64,000 nt of DNA from Monomorium pharaonis (lineage: Eukaryota; Arthropoda; Insecta; Hymenoptera; Formicidae): NCBI RefSeq assembly GCF_013373865.1, contig NC_050472.1, positions 2,976,001-3,040,000 on the forward strand, given 5' to 3'. The notes below the pieces were generated by a model. The model was given only the letters and a program-made list of their open reading frames with translations. It ran no database searches and was not told the origin of the DNA. Shown piece after piece: positions 25,087 through 35,882 of this stretch (positions within the stretch are counted from its first letter, which is position 1; each line of letters starts with the position of its first letter). The translations under genes and the position numbers were made by a program.

Positions 25087-27860
25087 TCATTTTTTCCTTT
25101 TGTCGCAATCAGTCGTCTTTTGAATTATCAGTTTATTTCGCTGCCTCGTTACTTTGGTCGTCGACCGAGTACTCGGCGTGATCTGTTTCAATTCCTGCTG
25201 CAGAATTCTGCACGGAGGACTAGCTGCACGCGGTGGCGTCGTGCCCTTCAGAAGAGCCTCTACATCCGCCAGCCGTTTCTTCAACGCTCGGTTCTCCTTC
25301 TTGAACCTAACGAGTTCGGAATCCTTATCCAATCGTTCGTAACCGGAGCTGCTCGTCTCCTCCGCAAAGTGCCTGAACACGTGATGCAGCTTGTCCTCAT
25401 ACTGCCGCTGCAGTAAGATCATTCGCTTCTCGGCTTCCATCAGCCGCCAATCCTGATTCGCAATGTGGGCCTCGAGTTCAGTTATCTGAACTTCCAAACT
25501 CTTCGAGCTCTCCTTCAAGTCGATCACCTTGCGGAAGTATTTCATAAATAATGTAATTATTTCGCCATGAGAGAGTTTCTTCAAGCGCTCCGTCAGCATT
25601 CTCTCGCCCTTCTCGCGCTGTGACTGATTCTCATCGAAGTCCTTTCGTCCGCAAATCATCTCGTTCTTGTGCTCGATCATCGCGTCGATAGCCTCGATAG
25701 TCTCACCGCATTCTAGCAGTTTACGTTCCTCGACTGTCGTCAGAGTTCGTTCCTTTTGAAACTTCTCGTCTAAATCGCATTTCTCATCCACCAAACAGTC
25801 TCGAGTGCGCCTCAAATTTCTAATCTCATGCCGTAACGCTTCCTTCTCGTCCATATCCGCGGTTCTCTCCAGATCCATAGATTTCTCTTTCAGAACGTGA
25901 TCCAAATGAGATATCCTTGCGCTAACATCTAACAAGTTCTTCATCTTGTCCGAACAATCAGTTTTAGATTTCGTGTTGTGTTTCTCATCTTCGCTCTCCG
26001 ATTGCATTTCCTTCAACTTGGACGCAGTTAAATTGTACTTTTCTTCGAGTTCGCGAATCTTCTGTTGATCTTTGGCCAGTTCGTCCTCCAATTGCTTCTT
26101 ACGTTCCTCTTCTCTCTTTAATTGTCGCTTTAATTTGTCCATTTGCTTCTTCGACGTATTTAACGAGGCTTCCAATTCCAAAACTTTCTTCGCGGAATCA
26201 CCCGCTATTTGCTTTATCATATCTATATCCATCATTCGTTTCTCATAATGTATCGCTATATTTTTCATCAATTCGATTTCTTTCTTGTGTGTCTTTTCAT
26301 CAAGATCCTTGTATAGAGATGCATTTTCCGCTTGTGCCAATTGTGTTCTCGTGTTGTAATATTCCTCTTCCAGTTTACTGCGCTTACGTTGAAACTTCTG
26401 CTTCGCATTGGAGCGTGTATCGGAATTCTTTATCATATCCGCTATGAAACGTTGCTTAATTTTAATTGTCGTCTGCAGTTCTTCGATACGTTTGTGGGCA
26501 CCATCTAAATTTGATTGAATTTTCTTCACCTGCGTTTGTTTCGCCTCGTTATTCAGTGTTAGAGCCTTCAACTCCTTGATGGGTTCGGATATTTCTGTGT
26601 TCTTGAGGGCATCGAGCAACAGATCGGGTGAATTATCATTTTGTATCGCGACGAAATTGTCGTTAACGACATTATCATTGATGTTTACTTCCGACTCGCG
26701 ATTATCCAACGCGTACGGATTGTTATATTCCAAGATACGATTTTCAAAGATTTGATTTTGGCAAGGTTTCAGGCTATCGTTAAAAGCTAATACTTCATTG
26801 CACATATCCGAACCAGGTAACATTGAGTTTCGCCTGGAATTTGGATTTCTTATCGGTATTGGACGAGACACCGGTACATAATTATTATTTACGGATCTCC
26901 CTACCGGCGATATAATCTCAATGTTCGCCTCTCTGAAATCATCCTTTGTAGAATCGACAATTCTATCCGTCTCTATCTTAAACTTGTTCATGCATTCATC
27001 CAACTTCTCTAGAAAATCTGGATTTTCCGAACTCACGTCGCTTTGATCGTCATCTTCCTCCTCGTCATCTTCCTCCTCGTCGTCGTCCTCGTCATCATCA
27101 ACTTCGGATAATTCGCTCTCCGAACTGGAGGCGCAATTGAGCTTAAGTTTTGTTTGATTTGCAGATTCGTCCGTTTTTTCATCGGTCTCGGTCACTTCCT
27201 CAATGCGTTCTAGTGAACGTCTGGCATTTTCTGTATATCCTTGCAAACTAGTGCTCTCATCACTGGCTATACATTCCTCGTACTCCTGCTTCATGCACAG
27301 CCATTGTTCAATCTGATCCTGATCAGTGTGCGGCAAGACATTACTCGTCATGAGCTTTGTAAACAAACCTTCCGCATTGGAAACTAACTTGGACCACTGA
27401 GACGCCGCAAACTCCAATCTAAATAGATCTGCGCTAGAACCACGTTCACCAGACGTAGCAGGCGTCATTGTGTCATGTGCCTCCTCGCCAGCTTGCTCAG
27501 TCTCCTCCTCGGTTAACTGATGACGCTCGTGATCATGATCTTGGTAGGATGGCATTGTGTCAATGTATGGCGCACAGCAATGATGACTTAATATCGGCTG
27601 ATGTTGAACCCATGGACTGTAATGCATCATTTTACAAGCCTCGTCCGCTCGAATACGAGCCAATATGCACCTACAAATGTCATTTCCGTTCTGTCATTCG
27701 TCTTAATTAGATGCAACCATAGCAGCATGTAAAAGTTATCCTACATTAAGCTATTCGCTCCAACAAAATGTTAGATTATATAAAAATGAGATCCAACGAA
27801 ATAATAGTACTTAAAGAGAGTACTTACAAGTGAGATATCTAACCTATCGGAATTTCCCAT
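25087..27860 (-). CDS. cos: KIF7/KIF27/Costal-2-like protein without visible motor domain
   Basis: Members of this kinesin-4 branch regulate Hedgehog signalling by scaffolding Gli/Ci with Fused and Su(fu); vertebrate KIF7 acts at the ciliary tip. A single exon of more than 850 codons (27690-25087) encodes the regions normally following the motor: an LFRLEF..WSKLV helix then a WLC motif (about residues 79-125, counted from 27663), an acidic run (about 189-206), and a long coiled coil (about 385-800) with family-like blocks such as RIEELQTTIKIKQRFIADMI, ECGETIEAIDAMIEHKNEMI and LSHGEIITLFMKYFRKVIDL. The tail is basic. A predicted small upstream exon starts at ATG 27860 and ends at a GTAAGTA donor (intron 27827-27691, 137 bases); it joins in phase 0 and adds MGNSDRLDISL, and a TGA lies just upstream of that ATG. 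Otherwise translation could start at the twin Met near 27630. No P-loop or switch motifs were found in the 1.2 kb before WDR35. Ortholog versus paralog is unresolved. Confidence 0.7.
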
Positions 27861-28595
27861 GTTTCAGAACCATGCTGCAGAATTCTTTGTCTCGCGAAAG
27901 AGTCGCAACGCATATTACGTTCTAATGTGTCTCGTGATTACGTGAATAAAAGTCACAGTTTAGCGATCGTGCGATTATGTGTCTCGTCTTCATGGCAAGC
28001 GAGCTTGCTTTTAGCAGGTTCGACGGAAATCAATGTCAATATTGTCAATTAACGTCGACGAAAAATCTTATACAGCGCCAATATACGAAGTTGCGTATAC
28101 GTTAGGATCACACTCCGCAGCTGCATTACTCCGCAGTTGAATCTCTTGACTCTTGAACTCGAAACGAGTTCACTAGCGCCTCTTTGTGTACAAAATGTGT
28201 ACCATTATGTAGCATGTCAAGGAACATCTCCAGCAGGTAATACGCTATTCTGACGATTATAATTTTATATTATAATTATAACTTTTTTAAATTATTCTAA
28301 TTCTAATTCTAATAACTAGAAAACGGGTTATATTCAATGTCTTAAGACATAAATTAATCGTAATAATCAAGGGGTACCGGATGTTTAGCAGCTAATAGAC
28401 TTTTAAATGCAGAAAATACATTGATCGATCAATGATAAATCGCAACTCTCGTCGACAAAGACTAGATGGCATCTCGCGTTACTAGGTATGTCGTTCTCGT
28501 TGCTAAGGTAAACTTGACAAGTGCTTGTATCAAAAACATGACAATTGATGACAATTTTGACAGCTCGCTTTGAATGTTACTTTCTGCAATAAAAC
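27861..28595. promoter_or_regulatory. Divergent promoter region of the KIF7-like gene and WDR35
   Basis: The two genes start back to back, with about 740 bases between the predicted KIF7-like ATG (27860) and the first upstream ATG of the WDR35 leader (28596). No coding exon was recognised here on either strand. This layout is typical of a shared bidirectional promoter. Transcription starts cannot be fixed from sequence alone. Confidence 0.6.
28478..28512. promoter_or_regulatory. Two tandem X-box-like (RFX) sites
   Basis: The X-box bound by RFX factors follows RYYNYY, 1-3 bases, RRNRAC. At 28499-28512, GTTGCT-AA-GGTAAA differs only at the last base. At 28478-28490, GTTACT-A-GGTATG fits the first half and most of the second. 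They lie about 360 bases before the WDR35 start codon, within the shared intergenic region. IFT genes are established RFX targets, so the context fits. The sites are degenerate and could occur by chance. Confidence 0.45.
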
Positions 28596-28860
28596 ATGGT
28601 AAAAAACTCGCTTTCTTGCAGTCACGCGGAACTATGTGAGTTAAAATTATTATTCTGTAAAAATATGTCTTTTGGCTTCTAACCTTTGCCTGTAAATCGT
28701 TTGGTTATACTTTTGTAACTGTAACACTGTCTTTTGCCTAAAAATTATTTGTTTGTTTTCATCACAAACTTACACAGTTTATCATAAATCAAATACTTTG
28801 ATTTCAGAGCTTTACGTCAATTTTGTGAAAGATCCCCTGGGTGACTGACATAAACCAGAA
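28596..28860 (+). other. WDR35 5' leader with intron and upstream ORF
   Basis: A leader exon ends at 28635 before a GTGAGT donor. The intron 28636-28807 (172 bases) ends in TTTCAG, and the leader resumes to the ATG at 28861. An upstream ATG at 28596 (AAAACATGG context) opens 13 codons; its stop TAG is formed exactly across the splice junction. If translated, this would dampen WDR35 translation. The exon limits are predictions. Confidence 0.5.
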
Positions 28861-31800
28861 ATGTTTGTTTATCTGAGCAAGAAGATCTCCATACCGAACA
28901 ACTTTCGATTAAACTGCATAGCATGGAATCAGAAAGATGGATACATTGCAGTGGGAGGAGAGGACGGTCTTTTGAAAGTGCTGCGAGTAGATTCTGATGG
29001 CTCAAACAGCGGTGGAAAATCCCGAGGCTTGGCCGCGGCGAGCAATCTGAGCATGAACCAACCCTTGGAGGGTCACAACGGGCACGTTCAGGTGGTGACG
29101 TGGAATGAAGAGCACCAGAAGCTTACTTCGAGCGATCAGAATGGCGTCATTATCGTCTGGATGTTATATAAGGGTTCATGGTATGAAGAGATGATAAACA
29201 ATCGCAACAAGTCTGTAGTGAGAGGCATGGCGTGGAGCTGCGACGGTCAAAAGATATGCATAGTCTACGAAGACGGAGCAGTGATCGTCGGTTCTGTCGA
29301 CGGCAACAGAATCTGGGGCAAGGAATTGAAAAATGTGTCCCTGTCAGCTGTGCAGTGGTCCCCGGATGGTAAGCTACTACTGTTTGGTTTAAAAAATGGA
29401 GAGCTTCATCTCTACAACAATCAAGGCGTGTTTCTGACAAAATTAAACATTCCCTCAAACACTTCTTTATATCAGACCATAGTGGCACTGCAGTGGTACG
29501 ACGGAAGAAACGGTTACGTCGCTATGGACTGTCCTACTCTGGCCATTTGTTATCGCAATGGTAGGGTAGTATTGATGCGGGATACGAGTGATGACAATCC
29601 GATCATGTTGGAGACAGGAGTGACTATCTCGTGGTGCAACTGGAACAGCTGTGGCTCTCTCTTGGGAATAACGGGCATGATGCCTATGCTCAATAACGGG
29701 GAAACAAAAGATACGAACGTTATACAATTTTACACGCCGTTCGGCGAGCACATGAGGACTCTGAAGGTACCAGGACGAGAAGTGACATGTTGCACCTGGG
29801 AAAAAGGTTCCCTACGCGTCGCTCTGTCCGTCGACTCTCATATATACTTTGCAAATATCCGTCTAGATTACAAATGGACGTACTTCAGCAACACAGTAGT
29901 TTTCACGAACGAGAAGATCGGCAAGGACGGCACTTGCGTGACGTTCTGGAATACAAGCAGCAACACGTGTTGCACTAAGTATGTGAGATCCCTGATATCG
30001 ATGGCCTCGTACGGGGAGCATTGCGTGCTCTCTGTGAAAAATGACCCGACTCAAGCCATCGAGCAATTTGCCCTCCTTGTCTGCAACACTATCGCTACAC
30101 CGATAGACTCCAAGTTTCTGGATCTGGAGCCGTTGTATCTCACCATGACCGCCAATATGGTCGTGGCCGCGTCCAAGAATAATTTCCTGGTGTGGAATTT
30201 TCGCGCTCCTCGCACTTCGATGCTACATCCGAGCAGGATGCGCAAGTACAAGATCTATCACGTGGACGAGACGCCAACCGGCGTAACCGAAGTCATTCAG
30301 GATTTGGATAAAGACGGCGCGTTCGAGACGCCCATTAACACGAAGGCGACCATGGATCCGATTTCCTGCGTTTACGCCACCGAAAAGGTTCTCTTGGTCG
30401 GACGGGATTCGGGGATGATTCAGCGGTACTCCCTGCCACAGATAACGCTCGTGAACCGATATAATACCGCGTGCAAACTCCATAGAATCGCCATTAATTG
30501 CGATTCCACGCGCGTTTCCATTCTGGATGCCAACGGTATACTCACTATGTTGGATCTGGATCCTCAGAAGGCGCCAGATTCGCGAGACGGAGACACGGGC
30601 GAGGATATATCCAAGTTTGAGAGAAAGGACGTGTGGGCCATGTGCTGGGCGCGAGATAATCCCTTGCTCCTGGCGATTATGGAGAAAACCAGGATGTACG
30701 TTTTGAGAGGACTGGATCCCGAGGAGCCTATAGCTTGCTCCGGATATATTTGTTCGTTTCAAGATTTGGAGATACGTTGCGTTTTATTGGATGATCTCAT
30801 GCTGAAGGCCGATGATGTGCGAAAGGATTTGATCGTGGACTTGGAAGTAAAATCTCTGAGAGATACGAGGGAGCTGCTAGCCAAAGTCGGTCTCAGGGAG
30901 GCCAACAATTTTATCCAGGACAATCCACATCCGCGTCTCTGGCGTTTACTGGCCGAGTCAGCGTTGACGAAACTGGACTTGGAAACAGCGGAAAACGCCA
31001 TGGTGCGCTGCACGGATTATTTGGGTATACAATTTATCAAGCGTCTGCAGAATGTGCACAACGATCAGCTGAAGAAGGCCGAGGTCGCGGCGTTTCTCGG
31101 CAACTATGACGAAGCCGAAAAGCTGTACTTGGACATGGACAGAAGAGATCTGGCAGTCGCGCTGCGTCAGAAGTTGGGCGATTATTTTCGAGTTGTGCAG
31201 CTGATGAAGATGGGCATCGGTGGCTCGGACAAACAGATGGAGCACGCATACAACAAGATCGGTGATTACTTCGCCGAGAGACAAAATTGGGAGAACGCGA
31301 AAGAGTATTACGAGAAGGGCAGAAACTTGGAAAGACTCATTCAGTGCTATTACAAACTAGAAGATTTCATTCAGCTCGCAGCAACCGTGGATCTGCTACC
31401 GGACAAGAGTCCCATCTTGAAGACGGTAGCGAGGATGCTGGCATCGGTAGGAATGTGCTCGCAGGCGGTAACGGCTTACATTAAATACGGTGATGTAAAG
31501 CTGGCCGTGGATACGTGTGTGCGTCTGAATCACTGGGATCAAGCCGTCGAGCTAGCGAAGACTTACAAGATGGCACAGATCGGCGAATTGCTGAACAAAT
31601 ACGCCAATCATCTGTTGTCAAACGGCAAACGTCTACAGGCGATCGAGTTGTACAAGAAAGCTAACTATAACTTGGAAGCGGCTAAATTATTACTTCATCT
31701 TGCCGAGGAGCAAGCCAAGTCCAAGTCGCACCCTCTACGCGTGAAAAAGATATACGTTCTGGCAGCGTTGCTGATCGAGGACCATATCAACAGCGTTCCG

Positions 31801-32403
31801 GCGATAAAAGGCGGCCGCAGCAACGTCGTCATGGGTCTCAGTGAAAGCAACGAGGACACCAAGATCATAGAGAATGCCTGGCGAGGGGCCGAGGCGTATC
31901 ACTTCCTCCTGCTCGCGCATAGACAGTTATACGACGGTAATTTTGATGCTGCAATGAAGACCACCTTGCGATTGAGAGATTACGAGGATATACTGGAAGT
32001 AGAAGATATATACTGCCTATTGGCGCTGGCGAGCGCCGTTAACCACGCGTTCGCCACTTGTTCAAAGGCCTTCATAAAATTGGAAGGACTCGAGACGATC
32101 TCAGAGACAAAGAAGGAGGAGTACGAGGAATTGGCGGTGGACATCTTCACGAAGCACACCCCGAAGGACTCCCGCAATAATAAGGCAGAGTGCGTAAACT
32201 GCGAGACCCTGGTGCCTGACTGGTGCATCGCGTGCCCGAATTGCTCGACCAGATTTCCAGCTTGCATCGTTTCAGGCAAACCGCTGATGAATCTCAGCAT
32301 CGCGTGGATCTGCACGGTTTGCCGGCATCACGTCGCAACGGAACGCGACGTTGTTAATATAAATGCCTGTCCCTTGTGTCACAGCACTATCACGTATATG
32401 TAG
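28861..32403 (+). CDS. WDR35: WD repeat-containing protein 35 (IFT121), intraflagellar transport A subunit
   Basis: IFT121 is a core subunit of the IFT-A complex, which drives retrograde transport and membrane-protein entry in cilia; in insects it should act in ciliated sensory neurons. The protein has 1180 residues, essentially the length of human WDR35 (about 1180). It begins MFVYLSKKISIPNN, followed by WD40 repeats through roughly residues 1-630 (for example the GHNGHVQVVTWN block). Helical TPR-like repeats follow (KLGDYFRVVQLMKMGIGGSD, NWENAKEYYEKGRNLERLIQ). A C-terminal cysteine region with zinc-binding spacing has C1111/C1114, C1122/C1125/C1128, C1151/C1154 and C1170/C1173. The whole coding region is one exon with no stop or frameshift; only the leader has an intron. 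It lies head to head with the KIF7-like gene. Confidence 0.95.
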   Translation: MFVYLSKKISIPNNFRLNCIAWNQKDGYIAVGGEDGLLKVLRVDSDGSNSGGKSRGLAAASNLSMNQPLEGHNGHVQVVTWNEEHQKLTSSDQNGVIIVWMLYKGSWYEEMINNRNKSVVRGMAWSCDGQKICIVYEDGAVIVGSVDGNRIWGKELKNVSLSAVQWSPDGKLLLFGLKNGELHLYNNQGVFLTKLNIPSNTSLYQTIVALQWYDGRNGYVAMDCPTLAICYRNGRVVLMRDTSDDNPIMLETGVTISWCNWNSCGSLLGITGMMPMLNNGETKDTNVIQFYTPFGEHMRTLKVPGREVTCCTWEKGSLRVALSVDSHIYFANIRLDYKWTYFSNTVVFTNEKIGKDGTCVTFWNTSSNTCCTKYVRSLISMASYGEHCVLSVKNDPTQAIEQFALLVCNTIATPIDSKFLDLEPLYLTMTANMVVAASKNNFLVWNFRAPRTSMLHPSRMRKYKIYHVDETPTGVTEVIQDLDKDGAFETPINTKATMDPISCVYATEKVLLVGRDSGMIQRYSLPQITLVNRYNTACKLHRIAINCDSTRVSILDANGILTMLDLDPQKAPDSRDGDTGEDISKFERKDVWAMCWARDNPLLLAIMEKTRMYVLRGLDPEEPIACSGYICSFQDLEIRCVLLDDLMLKADDVRKDLIVDLEVKSLRDTRELLAKVGLREANNFIQDNPHPRLWRLLAESALTKLDLETAENAMVRCTDYLGIQFIKRLQNVHNDQLKKAEVAAFLGNYDEAEKLYLDMDRRDLAVALRQKLGDYFRVVQLMKMGIGGSDKQMEHAYNKIGDYFAERQNWENAKEYYEKGRNLERLIQCYYKLEDFIQLAATVDLLPDKSPILKTVARMLASVGMCSQAVTAYIKYGDVKLAVDTCVRLNHWDQAVELAKTYKMAQIGELLNKYANHLLSNGKRLQAIELYKKANYNLEAAKLLLHLAEEQAKSKSHPLRVKKIYVLAALLIEDHINSVPAIKGGRSNVVMGLSESNEDTKIIENAWRGAEAYHFLLLAHRQLYDGNFDAAMKTTLRLRDYEDILEVEDIYCLLALASAVNHAFATCSKAFIKLEGLETISETKKEEYEELAVDIFTKHTPKDSRNNKAECVNCETLVPDWCIACPNCSTRFPACIVSGKPLMNLSIAWICTVCRHHVATERDVVNINACPLCHSTITYM

Positions 32404-32449
32404 ATTACATTGAGTAATTTAGCAATCTGTTGCACTTTTACTTGCCAAA

Positions 32450-32455
32450 ATTAAA
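32450..32455 (+). terminator. Possible WDR35 polyadenylation signal
   Basis: ATTAAA, the commonest variant of the AATAAA hexamer, about 47 bases after the stop codon and followed by T-rich sequence. Confidence 0.4.
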
Positions 32456-32502
32456 TAGCGAGCTTTATATTTTAATAATTGTATAGTGAGTAAAAAATTA
32501 AT

Positions 32503-32574
32503 ATTCAGTTTTATTTTATGAAATATTTGACAAACGAAATTCAGTTTTATTTTATGAAATGTTTAGGAAACGTA
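32503..32574. repeat. 36-bp tandem repeat, two copies
   Basis: An AT-rich unit starting ATTCAGTTTTATTTTATG occurs twice, 36 bases apart, with a few differences in the second half. Confidence 0.85.
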
Positions 32575-33668
32575 AATTCAACATTAATCAAATGTGAATT
32601 AATTATGAAGGTAATTTAAAATGTAAAATTTAAATAACAAATGAAAAGCCGTTACATATTCGTGCCTTAATATTGAATAACTGGAAATATTGGAACGTTA
32701 ACAAGAATTATTGATCTATTTACTTTTTAAAATAACGTGCAATTTTTTCCCTTGTGCGGGCTATAAATATTTTTTACTATAATCTCGTATGTAAATAGGA
32801 TTTTCATCAATTTTTAACGATGAGTGCTTATTTTTATTTCCATATATTTTACCTTTCATTTTATTTTACATGATATTATATTGTACTTGTATGCCAGTAT
32901 GGTATCAATATTAATCAGCAATAGGTTTTCATTGAAATGAAAAAGCATATAGACAGATTGGAAGCTCGATTTTATGTTAAAGTAAATATATCTAGACTAA
33001 ACGGCAAAATGCAATCTAATGAGAATCTAATTTAAGCGATTTGCCATTGCATGTGCATTACATTGTGACTATGCACATCTGCTATTCCGTCCAGAACGTA
33101 ATGAGTCTTTAACGAGTGGGATCTCATTAATTTTGTCATGCTTGCAAAGTTTATGCAAGTGTGAATAGTTTGTTACGTAGTTTTGATATTGCAGTTATGC
33201 AATTAGAGATTTTTATTTTAGATCTAATAATTGATAACTTGTTATTACCGTTATTGTATAACGTTATTTCCTTTGTTTAAAAAACGTATAGTGATATAAT
33301 CACTTATTAATTATAAATTCATATGAAGATGAACTGTTAATTACATATTTATATGAAGATAAAAAAGATGTAATTATTATAATGCAGATATTTGATATTA
33401 AATTGAAAACTTATACATCTTTGCTTCCTTACAAAATGTGTTGTAGAAATATAAAGAATATATATAATTATTTATGTAATTTGATATAATCTAGTTTAAT
33501 AAAAATATAATTTGATATGACAAAATCTTTTATAACAAGAGGAATCATTTCTTTTGTCTTTTTATGTCATATTAAATTTCTCGTTAAACTCTTATTTTAA
33601 ACTGTCAATCACCCAAATAAAAAAATTAAAAATTAATTCACTTACTAGTCCTGTGCGCAACAGCGGAG

Positions 33669-34440
33669 TTATAACTGCCACGTAGCTACGTTGATTCTGT
33701 AACATAAATATGAGATTCGTATTAAAACAATGCTGAAACGAATCAACAATTCAAAGGATAATTCTTACGCGCGCGACACCATCAAATTTTTTATTCATCA
33801 TTCAATTAAACATTTATTAGAATAATTATTCCATGTTCAAGAAAAGAGAACAACGCAGGAATAAATTTTTATACAATTTCATATTTTACTTCTGCTTCTC
33901 ATTTGAATCATTATGAAACAAAATAACATGATATAATTCAAGAATAAATACGAAATAAAGATTAATTTTTTAAATAAAAATTAATTACCGCAAAGTTGCT
34001 CCGCCGATGCCCGATGCCTTCCCCAAGCCTCCTCCTCCCCTGAAGCTGTCCGGATTGTCAATTCCGTAAAACTCTCTCGATGTAATACTGCTTTCGCAAA
34101 AACATCGTTTAGTCCCTCGCTGCATACTCGCAATTAAGGCAGCAACACTCGCGAAACACAATTTATTCTTCACTGAAATACAAAAACATACGATTAGCTA
34201 AACTATAGTTGGCGAGGATGATTGACTCTCGATTCGTGTTATTCGCGAACATGCCGAAGTATTGGTTTTTCGTCGCGTAGCAAATGTTCCGTGCAACTTA
34301 CCTGTATTAGAATCGGAATGCGGGGAGGCTCGGAATTCGAAACACGAAACGCGCTCGAACACAACGCGACGATCGCGATTAAACACTCCCGAAATGAAAC
34401 GACCGTTGACCGTTGCTCCTTTGAAGGTCGGTAACTTCAT
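33669..34440 (-). CDS. Orphan MKL-family gene, copy A (intact three-exon frame)
   Basis: Not recognised. Three exons join in frame: 34440-34302, 34172-33989 and 33696-33669, giving 116 codons. The first donor is ACAG followed by GTAAGT, the second GTAATT; the acceptors are TTTCAG and TTACAG. Phases 1 and 2 match across the joins. The product begins MKLPTFKG, has a weakly hydrophobic stretch near residues 50-62, one CFC pair and a glycine-rich end (GGGGLGKASGIGG). No signal peptide is obvious. The start is supported by the CGGTATGAAGTT context being repeated in three neighbouring copies. Against a protein role, the block best conserved in the remote copy (TAACTCCGCTG) overlaps and passes the stop codon, and the other copies have broken frames. 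A spliced non-coding RNA is equally possible. Confidence 0.4.
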
Positions 34441-34488
34441 ACCGACGCCGCGCACGGGAACAACGCGAATCAGGTCGGTGGTCAGCGA

Positions 34489-34828
34489 GAATCGAGCGAA
34501 TCGTCCGAAAATAATGCACTGGTCACTTGCGATGCGACTCGAGAGCGTAAATCAAACGGCCGATAACAAAATATTCACGTATATGTACGGTTATTACGCG
34601 CTTGCTCCGTGCCTTGCCAACATGACCTTGATGACGACCTGCCAGCGAATCTGACGCCTCCCCGGCTTCGTCGTCGTCTTACTTCGCCCTTGCCTCATGC
34701 TCACAAGGCATTCGCGATCGAACCAATTGCCGTGATACGAAAATCGCGAACGAACACTCGCGAAACGAGGAGCGTCTGGTACGTGAACGACGCATCTTCG
34801 ACGAGAGACTCGACGACGCCAACTTCAT
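34489..34828 (-). pseudogene. Orphan MKL-family copy C1 (tandem)
   Basis: The start context GGTATGAAGTT recurs at 34828, 388 bases from copy A, followed by sequence matching exon 1 and then a shortened exon-2-like part (CGCGAATGCC, then GACGACGACGAAG). Open for about 49 codons from MKLASSS to a stop, with no donor corresponding to copy A. Upstream it also shares the promoter-side block (CAGTGCA..AT..TCGGA.GATTCG). It looks like a rearranged, probably non-functional tandem duplicate. Confidence 0.45.
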
Positions 34829-34876
34829 ACCGTCGCGTCGCCGCGCGAAACAACGCGAGTCAAGTCAACGACCGAT

Positions 34877-35223
34877 CAAGAATTTACCGAATCATCCGAT
34901 AATACTGCACTGATTGCTCGCGATGCAACTCGAGAGCGTAAATCAGACGGCCGATAATGAAATATTCACGATATATGGTATACTTATTGCCCGGCACTTG
35001 CCCGGCGTCTGGCGAATAACCTTGACGACGACCTACCAACGAATCAGACGCTTCCCCGGGTTCGTTGCAGTCTCACTTCGCTCTTGCCTCATCATGCTCA
35101 TAAGGCATTCGCGATCGAGCTAATTGTCGTAATACGAAAATCGTGACTGAACCTCGCGAGATGAAAAACCAGTGCGTTTTACGTTGCCCCTTTGACGAGA
35201 GACTGGAACGTCGACAACTTCAT
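34877..35223 (-). pseudogene. Orphan MKL-family copy C2 (tandem, early stop)
   Basis: The same start context lies at 35223, 395 bases from C1. The frame reads MKLSTFQSLVKGAT and then stops, while the DNA continues to match copies A and C1 (CGCGAATGCCTTATGAGCATG; GGGGAAGCGTCTGATTCG). A long stretch at 34914-35123 is strongly similar to 34525-34740, which shows head-to-tail duplication of about 390 bp. Confidence 0.5.
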
Positions 35224-35882
35224 ACCGACGCTACGCGGACGGTTACAATGCGAGCCAATAGAAGTCGGCAGCCAATAGAATCGTCCGAAAATTAGTACAC
35301 TCGAGATCGCCTACGACTCCAGCGCGAGATGCAAGTGTCGATTATTAAACAGCCGATAAGATATTGCACTCCATTAATCCAATTCGGAACGAGAGAAGAA
35401 ACGGAGTATTAAATTAACGTTTCGTCGCGATGTTTACTTAACAAGCGATAATTATTTTTGGACGAACGAACTCGAGCTGCTTGGTCACGGTCCGATTGTT
35501 CATTAATTTGAGAGCCATTTGATTGTCGCTTTCGCGCCAGGAGCTGTGCTGGACTCACACTGAACACGGTCGAGTGACGAGTGTACGACGGCCCATCGGT
35601 AGATGGAGCGCGGTATGCGTGAGTGTGTTCGGAGTACGGCAAGGAGCTCGCAGTATAATAATAGTACGTGAGTCGTTGAATATTGGGCGATTTATGCACA
35701 TATGCAATGAAGTGGATCGTGTTGAACTAATTAATTGATTAATTAATAGAATGCAATAACGTATTTAATAACGGCCATTTAACTTACGCAAATCATATCG
35801 CAGTATCACAAGTGTGTCTATTATTTTCAGATGACTCATCCGATTCTCGTTGACTCACATTGTACTTGTGCGCGGCGTCGGT

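Larger units (their letters stand above)
32404..33640. other. WDR35 3' region and AT-rich spacer
   Basis: Very AT-rich, with no gene recognised. It holds the WDR35 3' untranslated region and a 36-bp tandem repeat. Confidence 0.5.

Noticed and set aside
27711..28595. Search for a kinesin motor exon upstream of the KIF7-like gene
   Set aside because: No frame of useful length and no GQTGSGKT, SSRSH or DLAGSE-like motif on the - strand.
28817..32315. Many 60-180 codon frames antisense to WDR35
   Set aside because: Shadows of the WDR35 coding frame.
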